Shown: positions 18,065 to 27,761, counted from the first letter of the stretch. The stretch is DNA of 64,000 nucleotides from Acetohalobium arabaticum DSM 5501 (GCF_000144695.1 NC_014378.1:1726043-1790042), one strand, 5' to 3'. Notes: a model not told the origin generated them from the letters alone. Translations and numbers: made by a program.

Positions 18065-18472
18065 CTACTTAACTTTATTAATTACACTACTTAATTGATC
18101 AAATTCCATCGATAACATTCTAGTAACAGCTTGATATTCCAAGCCATTCTTAGCTAAAATAGACATCTCTCGATCTATATCTACATTATTTTGATCACTA
18201 CGCATCTTTGTATTACTATCTGTTTTAATCCTTAAAGATAATTGATCCAGATTAGAGTTGGTAGAAAAATGATTCTTATGAGTAGCTGTCAAGCCTGTAC
18301 TATCATTATTTAAAGCTGTCTTAAGCTCTGATTTAAAGTTTACATCTTTCCGTTTATAATCAGGAGTATCGACATTGGCAATATTATTTGAAATAGCTTC
18401 TTGGCGCTGTTGGAGACCATCTAATGCTTTGGTTAAAACTGATATACTCTGATTACCTGTAATATTATCCAT
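18065..18472 (-). CDS. flgB: Flagellar basal-body rod protein FlgB
   Basis: About 135 residues, with ISVLTKALDGLQQRQEAISNNIANVDTPDYKRKDVNF and the C-terminal VDIDREMSILAKNGLEYQAVTRMLS pattern (NNVDIDREM), typical of FlgB. First gene of the flagellar operon. Two ATG codons two codons apart are possible; 18472 gives six-base spacing from AGGGAGG. A c-di-GMP riboswitch and a hairpin lie in its 340-base leader, so the whole operon is probably controlled there. Confidence 0.95.
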   Translation of the reverse strand: MDNITGNQSISVLTKALDGLQQRQEAISNNIANVDTPDYKRKDVNFKSELKTALNNDSTGLTATHKNHFSTNSNLDQLSLRIKTDSNTKMRSDQNNVDIDREMSILAKNGLEYQAVTRMLSMEFDQLSSVINKVK

Positions 18473-18645
18473 GTTCATCCTCCCTATAACTAAGTCCTAT
18501 TTTAGGCCTCATTGGACTTTTCTTCAAATCATCAACATTTTCCTGCATAATTTAATAAAAGAATGCTTTTTTATCTATATAAACTAAGATTCGTACAATA
18601 AACAATAATTATTTACAAAAAAATCATTTATTTTAAACATAAATT

Positions 18646-18684
18646 AAGCCCTATTTCTCCAATTTACATGAAGAAATGGGGCTT
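18646..18684 (-). terminator. Hairpin between the riboswitch and flgB (likely expression platform)
   Basis: On the minus strand AAGCCCCATTTCTTC pairs with GGAGAAATAGGGCTT across a nine-base loop. It lies about 22 bases downstream of the riboswitch aptamer and ~175 bases before flgB. The following sequence is AU-rich (AATTTATGTTT) rather than a pure U-run, so termination strength is uncertain. A GGGG just upstream could pair with the CCCC in the stem and compete with it, giving a ligand-controlled choice (inference). Confidence 0.6.
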
Positions 18685-18702
18685 TTGGATTATCTCTTCC
18701 CC

Positions 18703-18789
18703 TGTGGTAGCCCAACTATCATAGTGCCTTTATACTGCACTGTAGATTTGAAGCTTTGCGGCCTTACCTTTCGATAAGTGTGCCCTTTC
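18703..18789 (-). promoter_or_regulatory. Cyclic-di-GMP-I (GEMM) riboswitch in the flagellar operon leader
   Basis: Read on the minus strand, the aptamer has the GEMM-I elements in order: AGGGCACAC, a short stem capped by the GNRA tetraloop (CUUAUCGAAAGGUAAGG), the highly conserved CGCAAAGC, a second variable stem-loop (GUGC..GGCAC), then AUGAUAGUUGGGCUACC, matching the GGGUUACC-type closing strand. The three G of AGGGCA resemble the c-di-GMP form rather than the cGAMP-type variant, but that distinction is tentative. A possible promoter (TTAGAG-17-TATAAA, 18815-18843) overlaps the end of codY. It sits directly upstream of flgB, fitting control of motility by c-di-GMP. Confidence 0.85.
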
Positions 18790-18822
18790 TAGTTCTAGAA
18801 AGTATTAACAACTTTTTATAGA

Positions 18823-19617
18823 TTAAGCCTTAATCTTCTCTAATTCTTCTAATAACCGCTCATTCAGAATTTTAATATATGTTCCTTTCATTCCTAATGA
18901 ACGAGTCTCAATAACGCCAGCACTTTCAAACTTACGCAAAGCATTTACAATTACTGAGCGGGTAATACCTACTCTATCAGCAATCTTACTGGCTACTAAT
19001 AAGCCTTCTTTACCCTCTAATTCTTCAAAAATATGCTCAATAGCTTCTAGCTCCGAGTAAGATAATGTCTCTAAGGCTACATGGACTGCTGCTTTTTTAC
19101 GTGCCTCTTTTTCTATCTTTTCACTCTGAGCTCTTAAAATTTCCATCCCTACTACTGTTGCTCCATATTCAGCCAAAATTAAATCATCAGCATTAAACTT
19201 TCCATCAAAGCGAGCAACAATTAATGTTCCTAATCTTTCTCCTCCGCCGTTAATGGGAATAATTGTAGTTATCTTTTGGGTAAACATACATTCTTCATCT
19301 TTCTTAAAGACACAGTTTGCATCTTTCTGCTCAAAATTAGCTTGAGTTTCCGTAATACCCAATACCCAATCATTGTAATCTTCAGGAAAATATCCCTGGT
19401 TTACTACTTCATTTATCATTAATTCACATTCAAACTTATTGATTAGTTCATAACCTAAAATTTCTCCGCTTTTATCTACAATATATACATTTGATTCAAT
19501 TGAGCCACTTACTACTTTAGCAATCTCTGTAAAGTCAACTGAATTAACTGCAGACTTCTTTAATAATCTATTAATTTTTCGTGTCTCTTTTAATAATGAT
19601 TTCAATACTTCTTCCAT
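18823..19617 (-). CDS. codY: Global transcriptional regulator CodY
   Basis: About 264 residues. The N-terminal GAF domain binds branched-chain amino acids, and the C-terminal winged helix is nearly identical to the family consensus ([44 protein letters not shown]). CodY senses branched-chain amino acids and GTP in Firmicutes; GTP sensing is lineage dependent. ATG 19617 follows AAAGGAGG at seven bases; an in-frame GTG upstream lacks a site. The order hslV-hslU-codY-flgB is the classic Firmicutes arrangement. Confidence 0.97.
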   Translation of the reverse strand: MEEVLKSLLKETRKINRLLKKSAVNSVDFTEIAKVVSGSIESNVYIVDKSGEILGYELINKFECELMINEVVNQGYFPEDYNDWVLGITETQANFEQKDANCVFKKDEECMFTQKITTIIPINGGGERLGTLIVARFDGKFNADDLILAEYGATVVGMEILRAQSEKIEKEARKKAAVHVALETLSYSELEAIEHIFEELEGKEGLLVASKIADRVGITRSVIVNALRKFESAGVIETRSLGMKGTYIKILNERLLEELEKIKA

Positions 19618-19749
19618 CTTATTGTCCTCCTTTAATTTCTGCACTTAACTTTAATAATCTAAAGATAACTTGTCCATCTACTACGTTCGACTAAACTCAA
19701 CACTGCTACTACTATTAATATTCCCTTCCATATTTAATTCTTACTTACA

Positions 19750-21153
19750 TTATAAAATATATCTACTTAAATCTTTATCTTCTACTATATCACTTAATTT
19801 ATCCTGTACATATTCAGCATCAATTTCAATAGAGTCTTCAGACATCTCAGGCGCCTCAAAGGAAATATCCTCTAATAATTTTTCTAATACCGTATGGAGT
19901 CTGCGGGCACCAATATTTTCAGTCTCTTCATTAATTTGAAAGGCAATACTTGCTAACTCTTCTATAGCCCTTTCTGTAAACTCAATCTCTAAGTCTTCAG
20001 TCGTCAATAAAGCTTTATACTGTTTGGTTAAGGCATTTTCAGGCTCTGTCAAAATAGCCTTGAAGTTTTCTTCAGTCAGACTAGAAAGCTCTACTCTAAT
20101 CGGAAATCTACCCTGCAGCTCGGGAATCAAATCTGTTGGTTTAGAAACATGAAAGGCTCCTGCTGCAATGAAAAAGATATGGTCAGTCTTTACTGGACCG
20201 TGCTTTGTCATAACAGTAGATCCTTCTACTATCGGAAGGATATCCCGTTGGACTCCTTCCCGAGAAACCTCTGGGCCAGAAGATGAAGCATTGTCTCCTG
20301 CTACCTTATCTATTTCATCTAAAAAGATAATTCCTGATTCTTCTACTCGACTAATTGCTTCCGAAGAAACCTCATCCATATCTATTAACTTCTGGGCTTC
20401 CTGCTGTTTCAGAATTTCCCTTGCTTCTTTAATGGATGCTTTCCTTTCTTTAGTCTGATTAGGAAACATCCCTCCTAATACATCTTGAAAATTAACCCCC
20501 ATCTCTTCAACACCTGAGCCAGAAAAGACTTCAATCATCTGAGAATTATTTTCTTCCACTTCAATTTCAATTACTCTATCCTCTAATTCTCCAGCTCTTA
20601 ATTTTTCTCTTAATTCTTCTCTTCTCTTCTTTAAGCGCTTAAGATGTTCTTGGTCTTCAACCTCACTGCTATTATTTTCTTCATTCCCAAAGTTACCGAA
20701 TAAGGCTCCTAAAGGATTGCTATTATTCTCATTTTCCGGCAGAGGTAATAATTTATCTAAAATCCTATCTTCAGCCAGCTTTTCAGCTTTATCCTCAACC
20801 TCTTCCATTCTTTCTCTTTTCACCATTCTAATAGCTGTCTGGACTAAATCCCGAATCATCGATTCTACATCACGGCCGACATAACCAACTTCTGTAAATT
20901 TAGTCACTTCTACTTTTGCAAATGGCGCTTGTGCTAATTTTGCCAATCTTCTGGCAATCTCAGTCTTACCTACCCCAGTAGGACCAATCATCAATATATT
21001 TTTAGGCATAATTTCTTCTTTTAATTCCGTTGATAGCTGGCGCCTACGGTATCTATTTCTTAATGCTACAGCTACTGACTTTTTAGCTTCTTCCTGGCCA
21101 ACTATATACTTATCCAGCTGTTCAACAATCTTCCGCGGAGTTAACTCTTCCAT
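19750..21153 (-). CDS. hslU: ATP-dependent protease ATPase subunit HslU (ClpY)
   Basis: 467 residues, an AAA+ unfoldase. The N-terminus has [33 protein letters not shown]. Walker A is [15 protein letters not shown] (~53-67) and Walker [13 protein letters not shown]. The C-terminus ends in LSRYIL, the tail that inserts into HslV to activate it. Pore loop and I-domain are present (ED-rich insertion ~150-240). It pairs with the neighbouring HslV. Start after AAAGGGGG. Confidence 0.97.
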   Translation of the reverse strand: MEELTPRKIVEQLDKYIVGQEEAKKSVAVALRNRYRRRQLSTELKEEIMPKNILMIGPTGVGKTEIARRLAKLAQAPFAKVEVTKFTEVGYVGRDVESMIRDLVQTAIRMVKRERMEEVEDKAEKLAEDRILDKLLPLPENENNSNPLGALFGNFGNEENNSSEVEDQEHLKRLKKRREELREKLRAGELEDRVIEIEVEENNSQMIEVFSGSGVEEMGVNFQDVLGGMFPNQTKERKASIKEAREILKQQEAQKLIDMDEVSSEAISRVEESGIIFLDEIDKVAGDNASSSGPEVSREGVQRDILPIVEGSTVMTKHGPVKTDHIFFIAAGAFHVSKPTDLIPELQGRFPIRVELSSLTEENFKAILTEPENALTKQYKALLTTEDLEIEFTERAIEELASIAFQINEETENIGARRLHTVLEKLLEDISFEAPEMSEDSIEIDAEYVQDKLSDIVEDKDLSRYIL

Positions 21154-21173
21154 CGACTCAACCCCCTTTAAGA

Positions 21174-21701
21174 CTAAATTTCTTCCACTGTAATATTGTC
21201 ATTTGTATAAATACAGATATCAGATGCAATCTTTAAAGCCTGCTTGGCTATATCTGCTGGTTCTAACTCAGAATATTCCAATAAAGCCCTAGTAGCCGCT
21301 AAAGCATAGGGACCACCAGAACCAATTGCTGTCACATCATCATCGGGCTCTATCACATCCCCACTACCTGAAATTACCAGTAAATGTTCATCATTAGCAA
21401 CAATTAATAAAGCCTCTAACTTTCTCAACATCTTATCAGTTCGCCATTCTTTAGCCAGTTCCACTGCTGCCCGCTGCAGATTCCCCTGGAATTCTTCTAT
21501 CTTGGCTTCAAACTTTTCAAACAGAGTAAAACCGTCAGCAGCTGAACCAGCAAAACCAGCCAAAACCTCACCATTATATAAGCGACGTACTTTTTTAGCT
21601 TTATGCTTCATTACTGTATGCTTCATAGTCACCTGTCCATCGCCAGCAATTGCTACCTTCTTTCCCTGCTTAACAGCAACTACCGTGGTAGCTTCAAACA
21701 T
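21174..21701 (-). CDS. hslV: ATP-dependent protease peptidase subunit HslV (ClpQ)
   Basis: About 175 residues. The start at 21701 follows GAGGAGG; an upstream ATG at 21770 has no site and gives a non-homologous extension. The protein begins [25 protein letters not shown]. The nucleophile is expected to be the first Thr of ATTVVAV, so a four-residue MFEA leader must be removed. Bacillus CodW/ClpQ also has a short leader. Hallmarks [28 protein letters not shown] and [19 protein letters not shown] are present. Forms a two-ring peptidase with HslU. Confidence 0.95.
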   Translation of the reverse strand: MFEATTVVAVKQGKKVAIAGDGQVTMKHTVMKHKAKKVRRLYNGEVLAGFAGSAADGFTLFEKFEAKIEEFQGNLQRAAVELAKEWRTDKMLRKLEALLIVANDEHLLVISGSGDVIEPDDDVTAIGSGGPYALAATRALLEYSELEPADIAKQALKIASDICIYTNDNITVEEI

Positions 21702-21741
21702 CCTTTTCCTCCTCAATCGCAGTTTGATTCTCTGATAGTTC

Positions 21742-21770
21742 ATATTATCATATACTCTATCTTTATGCAA
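21742..21770 (-). promoter_or_regulatory. Predicted sigma-A promoter of hslV-hslU-codY
   Basis: On the minus strand TTGCAT (-35), 17 bases, TAATAT (-10), about 40 bases upstream of the hslV start. It follows a terminator-like hairpin at the end of topA, so hslVU-codY probably has its own transcription start. Confidence 0.55.
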
Positions 21771-21783
21771 GATTGTCGAAAAA

Positions 21784-21807
21784 AATGATAACTAACTCAT
21801 AATCATT
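21784..21807 (-). terminator. Short terminator after topA
   Basis: Minus strand AATGAT..ATCATT stem with a 12-base loop, followed by a run of seven T. The stem overlaps the topA stop codon. The stem is only six base pairs but the U-tract is good. Confidence 0.5.
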
Positions 21808-23896
21808 CTTCAGACTCCAACTCTTCAGGAGTTGTTTTGAAATCACAGTCTTCATCGGCACATAAATACTCTGTACCGCGTTTTTTAGTCGTCTTCTCCA
21901 TTAGAAAAGTACCACATTCAGGACAGTACTCTTGAACCGGTTTATACCAAATCATAAATTCACAGTCAGGATAATTGCTGCATCCATAAAAGGTACGCCC
22001 TTTCTTACTTTTGCGCTGTACTACCTCTCCATCTTCACATTCAATACAGTCTACTCCCATCTTAATCAAATAAGGCTTAGTATTCTTACAGTCAGGAAAA
22101 CCGGGACAGGCTAAGAACTTACCATATTTACCATGTTTAACAATCATATTCTTGCCACATTTTTCACAGACTTCATCTGTAACTTCTTTTTCTAATTCCA
22201 CTTCTTCCATGTTTTCATAAGCAGAATTCAGCCTCTCTTCAAACGGAAAATAGAACTCCTTTAGAAGTTCTCTCCAGTCTTCTTTTCCTACCTCTACATC
22301 ATCAAGCTGCTGTTCTAAATTAGCTGTAAACTTAATATCAGTCACATCAGGAAAATGCTTATTCAGCAGATGATTTACTGTCTTACCCAATTCAGTAGGT
22401 ACAAATCGTTTTCCCTCTTTATTGACATAACCGCGGTCCTGAATCTTTGCTACTGTCGGCGCATAGGTACTCGGCCGCCCAATTCCTTTTTTTTCTAGAG
22501 TCTTTACCAGCTTAGCCTCTGTATATCTAGCCGGTGGTTTAGTAAAGTGCTGTTCAGGTTTAAACTCCAATAACTCAACTTCTGTTCCTTCTTCTAAATC
22601 CTCAGGCAGATCCTTGTCCTGCTTTCTATTCTTAAATGTATCAACAGCTAAATACCCTTTAAATAGAGTTCTAGAACCTGTAGATCTAAAGAGATATTTA
22701 CCAGCCTTAATATCAACGCTCAAAGTCTTATAGATAGCCGGAGTCATTTGGCTGGCAACAAACTTCTCCCAAATCAATTTATAAAGCCGATACTGGTCAT
22801 TATTCAGATAACTCTTAACTTTCTTCGGTGTTCGAAAGACAGAAGTAGGTCTAATGGCCTCATGTGCATCCTGAGCTCCTGACTTTACTTTATATTTCTT
22901 AGTATCTTTAGGCCGATATCTAGGACCAAAGTTATCCTCAATAAACTTTCTAGTATCCTGCTGAGCCTCTTTAGAAATTCGGGTAGAGTCAGTTCGAATA
23001 TAAGTAATTAGGCCAACAGTTCCCTCCGAACCTAAATCCAGACCTTCATATAATTGCTGGGCAATAAACATAGTCTTTTTAGCAGTGAAATTTAGACTGC
23101 TGGCTGCTCTCTGTTGGAGGCTACTAGTTGTCAGCGGCGGCGCTGGATTATTCCGCCGCTTACGCTCCTTTATTTTTTCAATTACAAAGTTATTCTTTTC
23201 GGCTTCTACAATTACTTTATCTGTTTCTTCCTTATTATTTAACTTGAATTTATCACCATCAATTCGATGTAGCTTGGCTTCAAACTGCTGCTTGCTGTCA
23301 GTCTGTAGATCAGCTTCAAGAGACCAGTATTCGTCTGGTTCAAATTCTTCGATCTCCTCTTCTCGCTGACAGATAATCTTAACTGCTACTGATTGGACGC
23401 GTCCTGCACTTAAGCCTCTTCTTACTTTCTTCCACAACAACGGACTCAATTTGTAACCTACTAATCTATCTAACAGTCTTCTAGCCTGCTGTGCATCAAC
23501 TCGGTCTTTATCTATTGAGCGTGGAGCTTCAATAGCCTGTTGGATAGCATTCTCAGTAATCTCATTAAACTCAATTCGGCATTCAGATTCATCATCTAAT
23601 TTTAAAGCCCGGCTTAAATGCCAGGAGATTGCTTCACCTTCTCGGTCAGGGTCAGTAGCTAAAAATACATTATCACTCTTCTTAACTGCCTTGCGCAGTT
23701 TCTTCAATACATCGCCTTTACCTCTGATTGTTATATATTTCGGTTCAAAATTCTCTTCAATATTAATACCCAATTGACTTTTAGGAAGATCTATTACATG
23801 CCCCATCGAGGCCTCAACATTAAAACCCTTACCTAAAAATTTATTAATTGTTTTAGCCTTTGCTGGAGATTCTACAATTACTAAATTTTCAGCCAT
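21803..23896 (-). CDS. topA: DNA topoisomerase I
   Basis: 697 residues. A TOPRIM domain at the N-terminus (NLVIVESPAKAKTINKFLG; FLATDPDREGEAISWHL) and the catalytic tyrosine in GLITYIRTDSTR identify type IA topoisomerase I. The C-terminus carries three zinc ribbons with CxxC pairs (CEKCGKN..CPGFPDC; CIECEDG..CSNYPDC; CPECGTF..CADEDC). It relaxes negative supercoils. In many Firmicutes trmFO and xerC separate topA from hslV; here topA is directly upstream of hslV. Start ATG follows GGAGGTGG. Confidence 0.97.
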   Translation of the reverse strand: MAENLVIVESPAKAKTINKFLGKGFNVEASMGHVIDLPKSQLGINIEENFEPKYITIRGKGDVLKKLRKAVKKSDNVFLATDPDREGEAISWHLSRALKLDDESECRIEFNEITENAIQQAIEAPRSIDKDRVDAQQARRLLDRLVGYKLSPLLWKKVRRGLSAGRVQSVAVKIICQREEEIEEFEPDEYWSLEADLQTDSKQQFEAKLHRIDGDKFKLNNKEETDKVIVEAEKNNFVIEKIKERKRRNNPAPPLTTSSLQQRAASSLNFTAKKTMFIAQQLYEGLDLGSEGTVGLITYIRTDSTRISKEAQQDTRKFIEDNFGPRYRPKDTKKYKVKSGAQDAHEAIRPTSVFRTPKKVKSYLNNDQYRLYKLIWEKFVASQMTPAIYKTLSVDIKAGKYLFRSTGSRTLFKGYLAVDTFKNRKQDKDLPEDLEEGTEVELLEFKPEQHFTKPPARYTEAKLVKTLEKKGIGRPSTYAPTVAKIQDRGYVNKEGKRFVPTELGKTVNHLLNKHFPDVTDIKFTANLEQQLDDVEVGKEDWRELLKEFYFPFEERLNSAYENMEEVELEKEVTDEVCEKCGKNMIVKHGKYGKFLACPGFPDCKNTKPYLIKMGVDCIECEDGEVVQRKSKKGRTFYGCSNYPDCEFMIWYKPVQEYCPECGTFLMEKTTKKRGTEYLCADEDCDFKTTPEELESEE

Positions 23897-23929
23897 AATC
23901 CACCACCTCCGAAAACCGATTCTATATCA

Positions 23930-24424
23930 TTAGTTAATATACTGTTTGTGTTCACTATTAATTGATTCAAATTCTGGAGAATTCTCAATAATCACAGATA
24001 ATCGAGTCGGTTCATCAATTACTTTCCGCAAAAGATTCCAGAGACTCTTTAATCCTAATTCTTTCTTTTTAATATGAACCGTCTTCTCTAAAACCTCTTC
24101 CAGTTCATCATCACTTATCAAACCTAAATTGGTTAATCTAAGTAATGCCCCCTGAACTGGGATAGATAACTTAAACCTCTCTCTTACATCCAATATTCGC
24201 TGTGATTTTGTCAACTCAAACTTATGATTATTAGCTTCAACTTCATTCTCTTCATCATATATATTAGAAGAAAAGATTAATTCAAAAGCCATATCTATAT
24301 CGGCAATTTCATAACCCTGGCTAACTAAATTTTCTACTAATTGCTCTTCATTTTCAATTACATCTTCATTATGCATAATTTGCTTAACCAGATAGCTTAC
24401 GATTTCAATTACATTTTCATTCAT
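23930..24424 (-). CDS. Smg/DUF494 family protein
   Basis: A 164-residue acidic helical protein that resembles the DUF494 (Smg) family: MNENVIEIVSYLVKQIM at the start, a domain ending FELTKSQRILDVRERFKLSIPVQGALLRLTNLGLIS, and LWNLLRKVID near the C-terminus. Its place between dprA and topA is the same as smg in Proteobacteria, which supports the call. Function is unknown. The ribosome site is weak (TAGG six bases before ATG). Confidence 0.8.
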   Translation of the reverse strand: MNENVIEIVSYLVKQIMHNEDVIENEEQLVENLVSQGYEIADIDMAFELIFSSNIYDEENEVEANNHKFELTKSQRILDVRERFKLSIPVQGALLRLTNLGLISDDELEEVLEKTVHIKKKELGLKSLWNLLRKVIDEPTRLSVIIENSPEFESINSEHKQYIN

Positions 24425-24476
24425 AAGAAGCCTAGGCGATAGCTATAACAGCTTCCCTAGTCCCTCCCCTCTATAT

Positions 24477-24502
24477 AAAATAAGTTTTCTGATACTTATT
24501 TT
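24477..24502 (-). terminator. Possible terminator hairpin after dprA
   Basis: AAAATAAGT and ACTTATTTT form a 9-bp stem with an eight-base loop in the 145-base dprA-smg gap. The T-run lies within the stem, so it could be a weak terminator for dprA or just an AT-rich hairpin. No separate gene is visible in this gap. Confidence 0.4.
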
Positions 24503-24569
24503 ATTATATGCGTTTTTACTTGGTTTGTAAAACATATTATACGAATTTTTAATTAATTTGCAAATCCCT

Positions 24570-25673
24570 TTAACTACTCCGTTTAAATCTATTCCCTGCC
24601 AGTTGAGTAATCAAGCCTTTGATTTCTAACTTTAAAAGAATGGAGTTTAACTGACTAGCTGAAAAATCAACAGTTGCTAAAATCTTATCAAATTCCTGAG
24701 GAACAGACTCTATCTTATCATAAACCTTAGCTTCTTGTAAAGATAAATCTGTCTTCTCTTCTTCTTTTAACTCTTGGTCTGTCTTGTCTATTCTTTCCCA
24801 CCAGTCATCCAGCGGTAATTCAATCAAGATATCATCTATACTCTGTACTAACTTAGCTCCTGTCTGAATTAAATCATTAGTTCCCACACTCTGATCCTTA
24901 GTAATATCACCTGGAATTGCAAATACCTCCCGGCCCTGCTGTAAAGCCAGATTGGCTGTAATCAGCGAACCGCTCTTTTTAGCTGCCTCCACTACTATCG
25001 TCCCTAAGCTTAAACCGCTGATAATTCTGTTCCGCTTAGGAAAATTATTACCATGGGGAGCTGTACCTAAGGGAAAAGAAGAAATCACAGCCCCGGATTC
25101 TTCAATTTCAGTTACTAATTCATCATTCTCCGGAGGATAAATAACATCGATACCGGAACCTAAAACACCAACTGTTCTTCCTTCCTTTAATGCTCCCTGA
25201 TGAGCAGCAGTATCTATGCCGCGGGCTAAACCACTGATAATAGTAAAGCCTTGATCAGCTAAGCTAGCTGCCAACCTATTAGCTACCTTTCGACCATAGG
25301 CAGTACATTTTCTGGAGCCAACAATAGATAGACTGATTAAATCTCGAGAAGTTAATTCTCCTTTATAAAAGATAACTGGCGGGGGATCATAGATATTCTC
25401 CAACAAGAAAGGATACTCCTCATCATCAAGAGTTAGATACTCAACTCCCAATTCATTTAATCTTTTTACTTTATAATCTAAATCAATCTCTTCTCTATCC
25501 TTAATTATATGTTGACTTCTCTTGGTGCCGATTAATCTAACCTTACATAACTCTTTCTGACTAGCCTTCCAGATAGATTCTGCATCTCCAAAATAATCCA
25601 ATAAATTCTTAATTATTCTAGAACCTAATCCCTGTAAATTAATTAATCCTAGCCAATACTTTCTCGTATCCAT
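24570..25673 (-). CDS. dprA: DNA-processing protein DprA
   Basis: About 367 residues. N-terminal SAM-like helices (LINLQGLGSRIIKNLLDYFG), the Rossmann core with SIVGSRKCTAYGRKVANRLA, ISGLARGIDTAAHQGAL, GSGIDVIYPPEN and SGLSLGTIVVEAAKKSGSLITA, and a C-terminal winged helix (FSASQLNSILLKLEIKGLITQLAGNRFKR). DprA loads RecA on incoming single-stranded DNA during transformation. Start 25673 (after GGTGG) is preferred over an ATG five codons upstream. Neighbour of comM, another competence factor. Confidence 0.95.
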   Translation of the reverse strand: MDTRKYWLGLINLQGLGSRIIKNLLDYFGDAESIWKASQKELCKVRLIGTKRSQHIIKDREEIDLDYKVKRLNELGVEYLTLDDEEYPFLLENIYDPPPVIFYKGELTSRDLISLSIVGSRKCTAYGRKVANRLAASLADQGFTIISGLARGIDTAAHQGALKEGRTVGVLGSGIDVIYPPENDELVTEIEESGAVISSFPLGTAPHGNNFPKRNRIISGLSLGTIVVEAAKKSGSLITANLALQQGREVFAIPGDITKDQSVGTNDLIQTGAKLVQSIDDILIELPLDDWWERIDKTDQELKEEEKTDLSLQEAKVYDKIESVPQEFDKILATVDFSASQLNSILLKLEIKGLITQLAGNRFKRSS

Positions 25674-25742
25674 AATTAATACCACCATCTAATTAATTAT
25701 ATACTTTCTTCTCTAGCTGTCTGAAGAACCCTTCTTTTTTAT

Positions 25743-27272
25743 TTAACTAGCAAATAATTTTCTATCGAGGTCACGGTACTGAATTGCTTCCCCAATATGA
25801 TCTACTTCAATCTTAGTTTTCTGATCTAAATCTGCTATAGTCCGCCCTAACTTTAAAATTCTATCATAGGCTCTTGCACTTAAGTTCAACCGTTCAATAG
25901 CCTGCTGTAATAGTTCTTTACTATCTGAAGTCAGAATACAGTACTCTTCTAATAACTTACCGTTCATTTCAGCATTACAGATAATAGACTGCTTATGAAA
26001 GCGGTCATACTGAATCTTCCGGGCCTGATTGACCCGCTGTCTGATCTCAGCTGAAGTCTCCCCAGTAGGAGAACTGGAAATAACCTCAGCTTCTAACCTA
26101 GGTACTTCAATATGAATATCAATTCTATCCAGCAAAGGACCAGAAACCTTATTGCGATATCTCTCTATCTGCCTGTGGCTACAGCTGCAGTCCTGTTTAG
26201 AATCACCATGAAAGCCGCAGGGACAAGGATTCATAGCAGCTATTAACATTATATTAGCTGGATAGGTCAAAGTAGTCAGTGACCGTGAAATAGTTACCTC
26301 TCTTTCTTCTAGCGGCTGGCGTAAAACCTCAAGAACATTGCGGTTAAACTCAGGTAATTCATCTAAAAATAAAACTCCATGATGGGCTAAACTAACTTCT
26401 CCCGGCTGCGGAACCCTGCCTCCACCTATCATACCTGCATTGGAAGTAGTATGGTGAGGATCTCTAAAAGGACGCCTGTTGATTAAGGATTCATTCTCAG
26501 ACAACAGGCCAACTATACTATATATTTTGGTTAATTCTACTGCTTCCTTTAAGGTTAAATCAGGCAGAATAGTCGGAAATCTTTTGGCTAACATGGTTTT
26601 ACCGGAACCAGGAGGACCGATCATAATTATATTATGGCCTCCAGCTGCTGCCACTTCTAGAGCACGCTTGGCTGCCTGTTGGCCCTTTACTTCCGCAAAA
26701 TCAATCTTATACTCCGGATTTAAATCCAGTTGATAGTCCTGATCAACTTCAAAATTTAAATCTTCATCATTCAAAAACTCTATTGTTTCCTCCAATGAAG
26801 TTACAGGAATAACATCGATTCCATCAACCACTGCTGCTTCGTTAGCATTAGCTTCAGGCAAGATAATCCCTTCTTTCCCTTCTTCTTTAACATTGAGGGC
26901 CATCGGCAGCGCTCCATTAATCTCTCTTACTTCACCATTAAGGGATAACTCACCGACTAAAACATATTCAGATAATTTAGCTGCATCTACTATCTCCTGG
27001 GCTGCCAGAATTCCAATAGCCAACGGCAGATCATAGATTGCTCCTTCTTTTTTGATATCAGCCGGAGCTAAATTAACTGTAATCCTCTTAACCGGAAAGT
27101 TAAAGCCGGAATTCTTGATTGCTGCCCTAACCCTTTCGCGCGACTCTTTAACTACTGTGTTAGGTAGACCAACTAAATTGAAACTGGGCAGCCCCTGGGC
27201 TAAATCTATCTCGACATCAACTAAATAAGCCTCTATTCCCAATACTGCACTGCTAATTACTTTAGAAATCAT
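25743..27272 (-). CDS. comM: Branch-migration helicase ComM (YifB family, Mg-chelatase-like)
   Basis: 509 residues. An N-terminal Lon-protease-like domain (LVDVEIDLAQGLPSFNLVGLPNTVVKESRERVRAAI) is followed by an AAA+ module with Walker A GPPGSGKTMLAKRFP, a zinc-binding-like region NPCPCGFHGDSKQDCSCS, and the C-terminal helical domain (LNLSARAYDRILKLGRTIADL). ComM promotes branch migration during transformation. Start codon ATG after AGGAAG. Followed by dprA, preceded by yraN. Confidence 0.95.
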   Translation of the reverse strand: MISKVISSAVLGIEAYLVDVEIDLAQGLPSFNLVGLPNTVVKESRERVRAAIKNSGFNFPVKRITVNLAPADIKKEGAIYDLPLAIGILAAQEIVDAAKLSEYVLVGELSLNGEVREINGALPMALNVKEEGKEGIILPEANANEAAVVDGIDVIPVTSLEETIEFLNDEDLNFEVDQDYQLDLNPEYKIDFAEVKGQQAAKRALEVAAAGGHNIIMIGPPGSGKTMLAKRFPTILPDLTLKEAVELTKIYSIVGLLSENESLINRRPFRDPHHTTSNAGMIGGGRVPQPGEVSLAHHGVLFLDELPEFNRNVLEVLRQPLEEREVTISRSLTTLTYPANIMLIAAMNPCPCGFHGDSKQDCSCSHRQIERYRNKVSGPLLDRIDIHIEVPRLEAEVISSSPTGETSAEIRQRVNQARKIQYDRFHKQSIICNAEMNGKLLEEYCILTSDSKELLQQAIERLNLSARAYDRILKLGRTIADLDQKTKIEVDHIGEAIQYRDLDRKLFAS

Positions 27273-27299
27273 CGTTAAACTTCCTTTCTAAGCTGGTCT

Positions 27300-27662
27300 C
27301 TAAGTCAAAAAAGCATTCTTAATATGTGAAACCTGATAATCATCTTCACTCTGATATAGAATTCCAATTACATCGAATCTATAATTTGCTTCCTTCTTTG
27401 GATGTTGGCTAATATAATATTGGGCCACCTGCTGTAACTTCTGCTGCTTATGATAATTAACCTCTTCTCTAGGAGTACCAAATTTGAAGTTTTGCTTAGT
27501 CTTAACTTCTACAAAGACCAAATAATTATCTTTAGCTGCTATGATATCCAATTCGCCAATCCGACAGCTGTAATTTCTGTTAATAATACTATATCCTAAC
27601 TCCTTTAAGTATTCAGCAGCCAATTCTTCTCCTAGCTGTCCTAATTTTTTCTTATTGACCAT
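27300..27662 (-). CDS. YraN family nuclease-fold protein (UPF0102)
   Basis: About 120 residues. Restriction-endonuclease-like core of the UPF0102/YraN family: LGQLGEELAAEYLKELGYSIINRNY, then GELDIIAAKDNYLVFVEVKTK with the D..E-x-K metal site (Asp/Glu-Val-Lys). Cellular role is unresolved. ATG 27662 follows AGAGGTGG; a GTG nine bases upstream lies within that site. First gene of a yraN-comM-dprA unit. Confidence 0.9.
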   Translation of the reverse strand: MVNKKKLGQLGEELAAEYLKELGYSIINRNYSCRIGELDIIAAKDNYLVFVEVKTKQNFKFGTPREEVNYHKQQKLQQVAQYYISQHPKKEANYRFDVIGILYQSEDDYQVSHIKNAFLT

Positions 27663-27687
27663 TACTGCCACCTCTTTATGAGATATA

Positions 27688-27716
27688 ATTCTATTAAATC
27701 AATTTTTTTCCTGCAA
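27688..27716 (-). promoter_or_regulatory. Predicted promoter of yraN-comM-dprA
   Basis: Minus strand TTGCAG, 17 bases, TAGAAT, 26 bases upstream of the yraN start. Divergent from the plus-strand promoter at 27762-27790. Boxes are good but not perfect. Confidence 0.45.
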
Positions 27717-27761
27717 CTTGTAAAAAAAGATTAAAAAATGTTATTTAGGTAAGCAGTGGAT

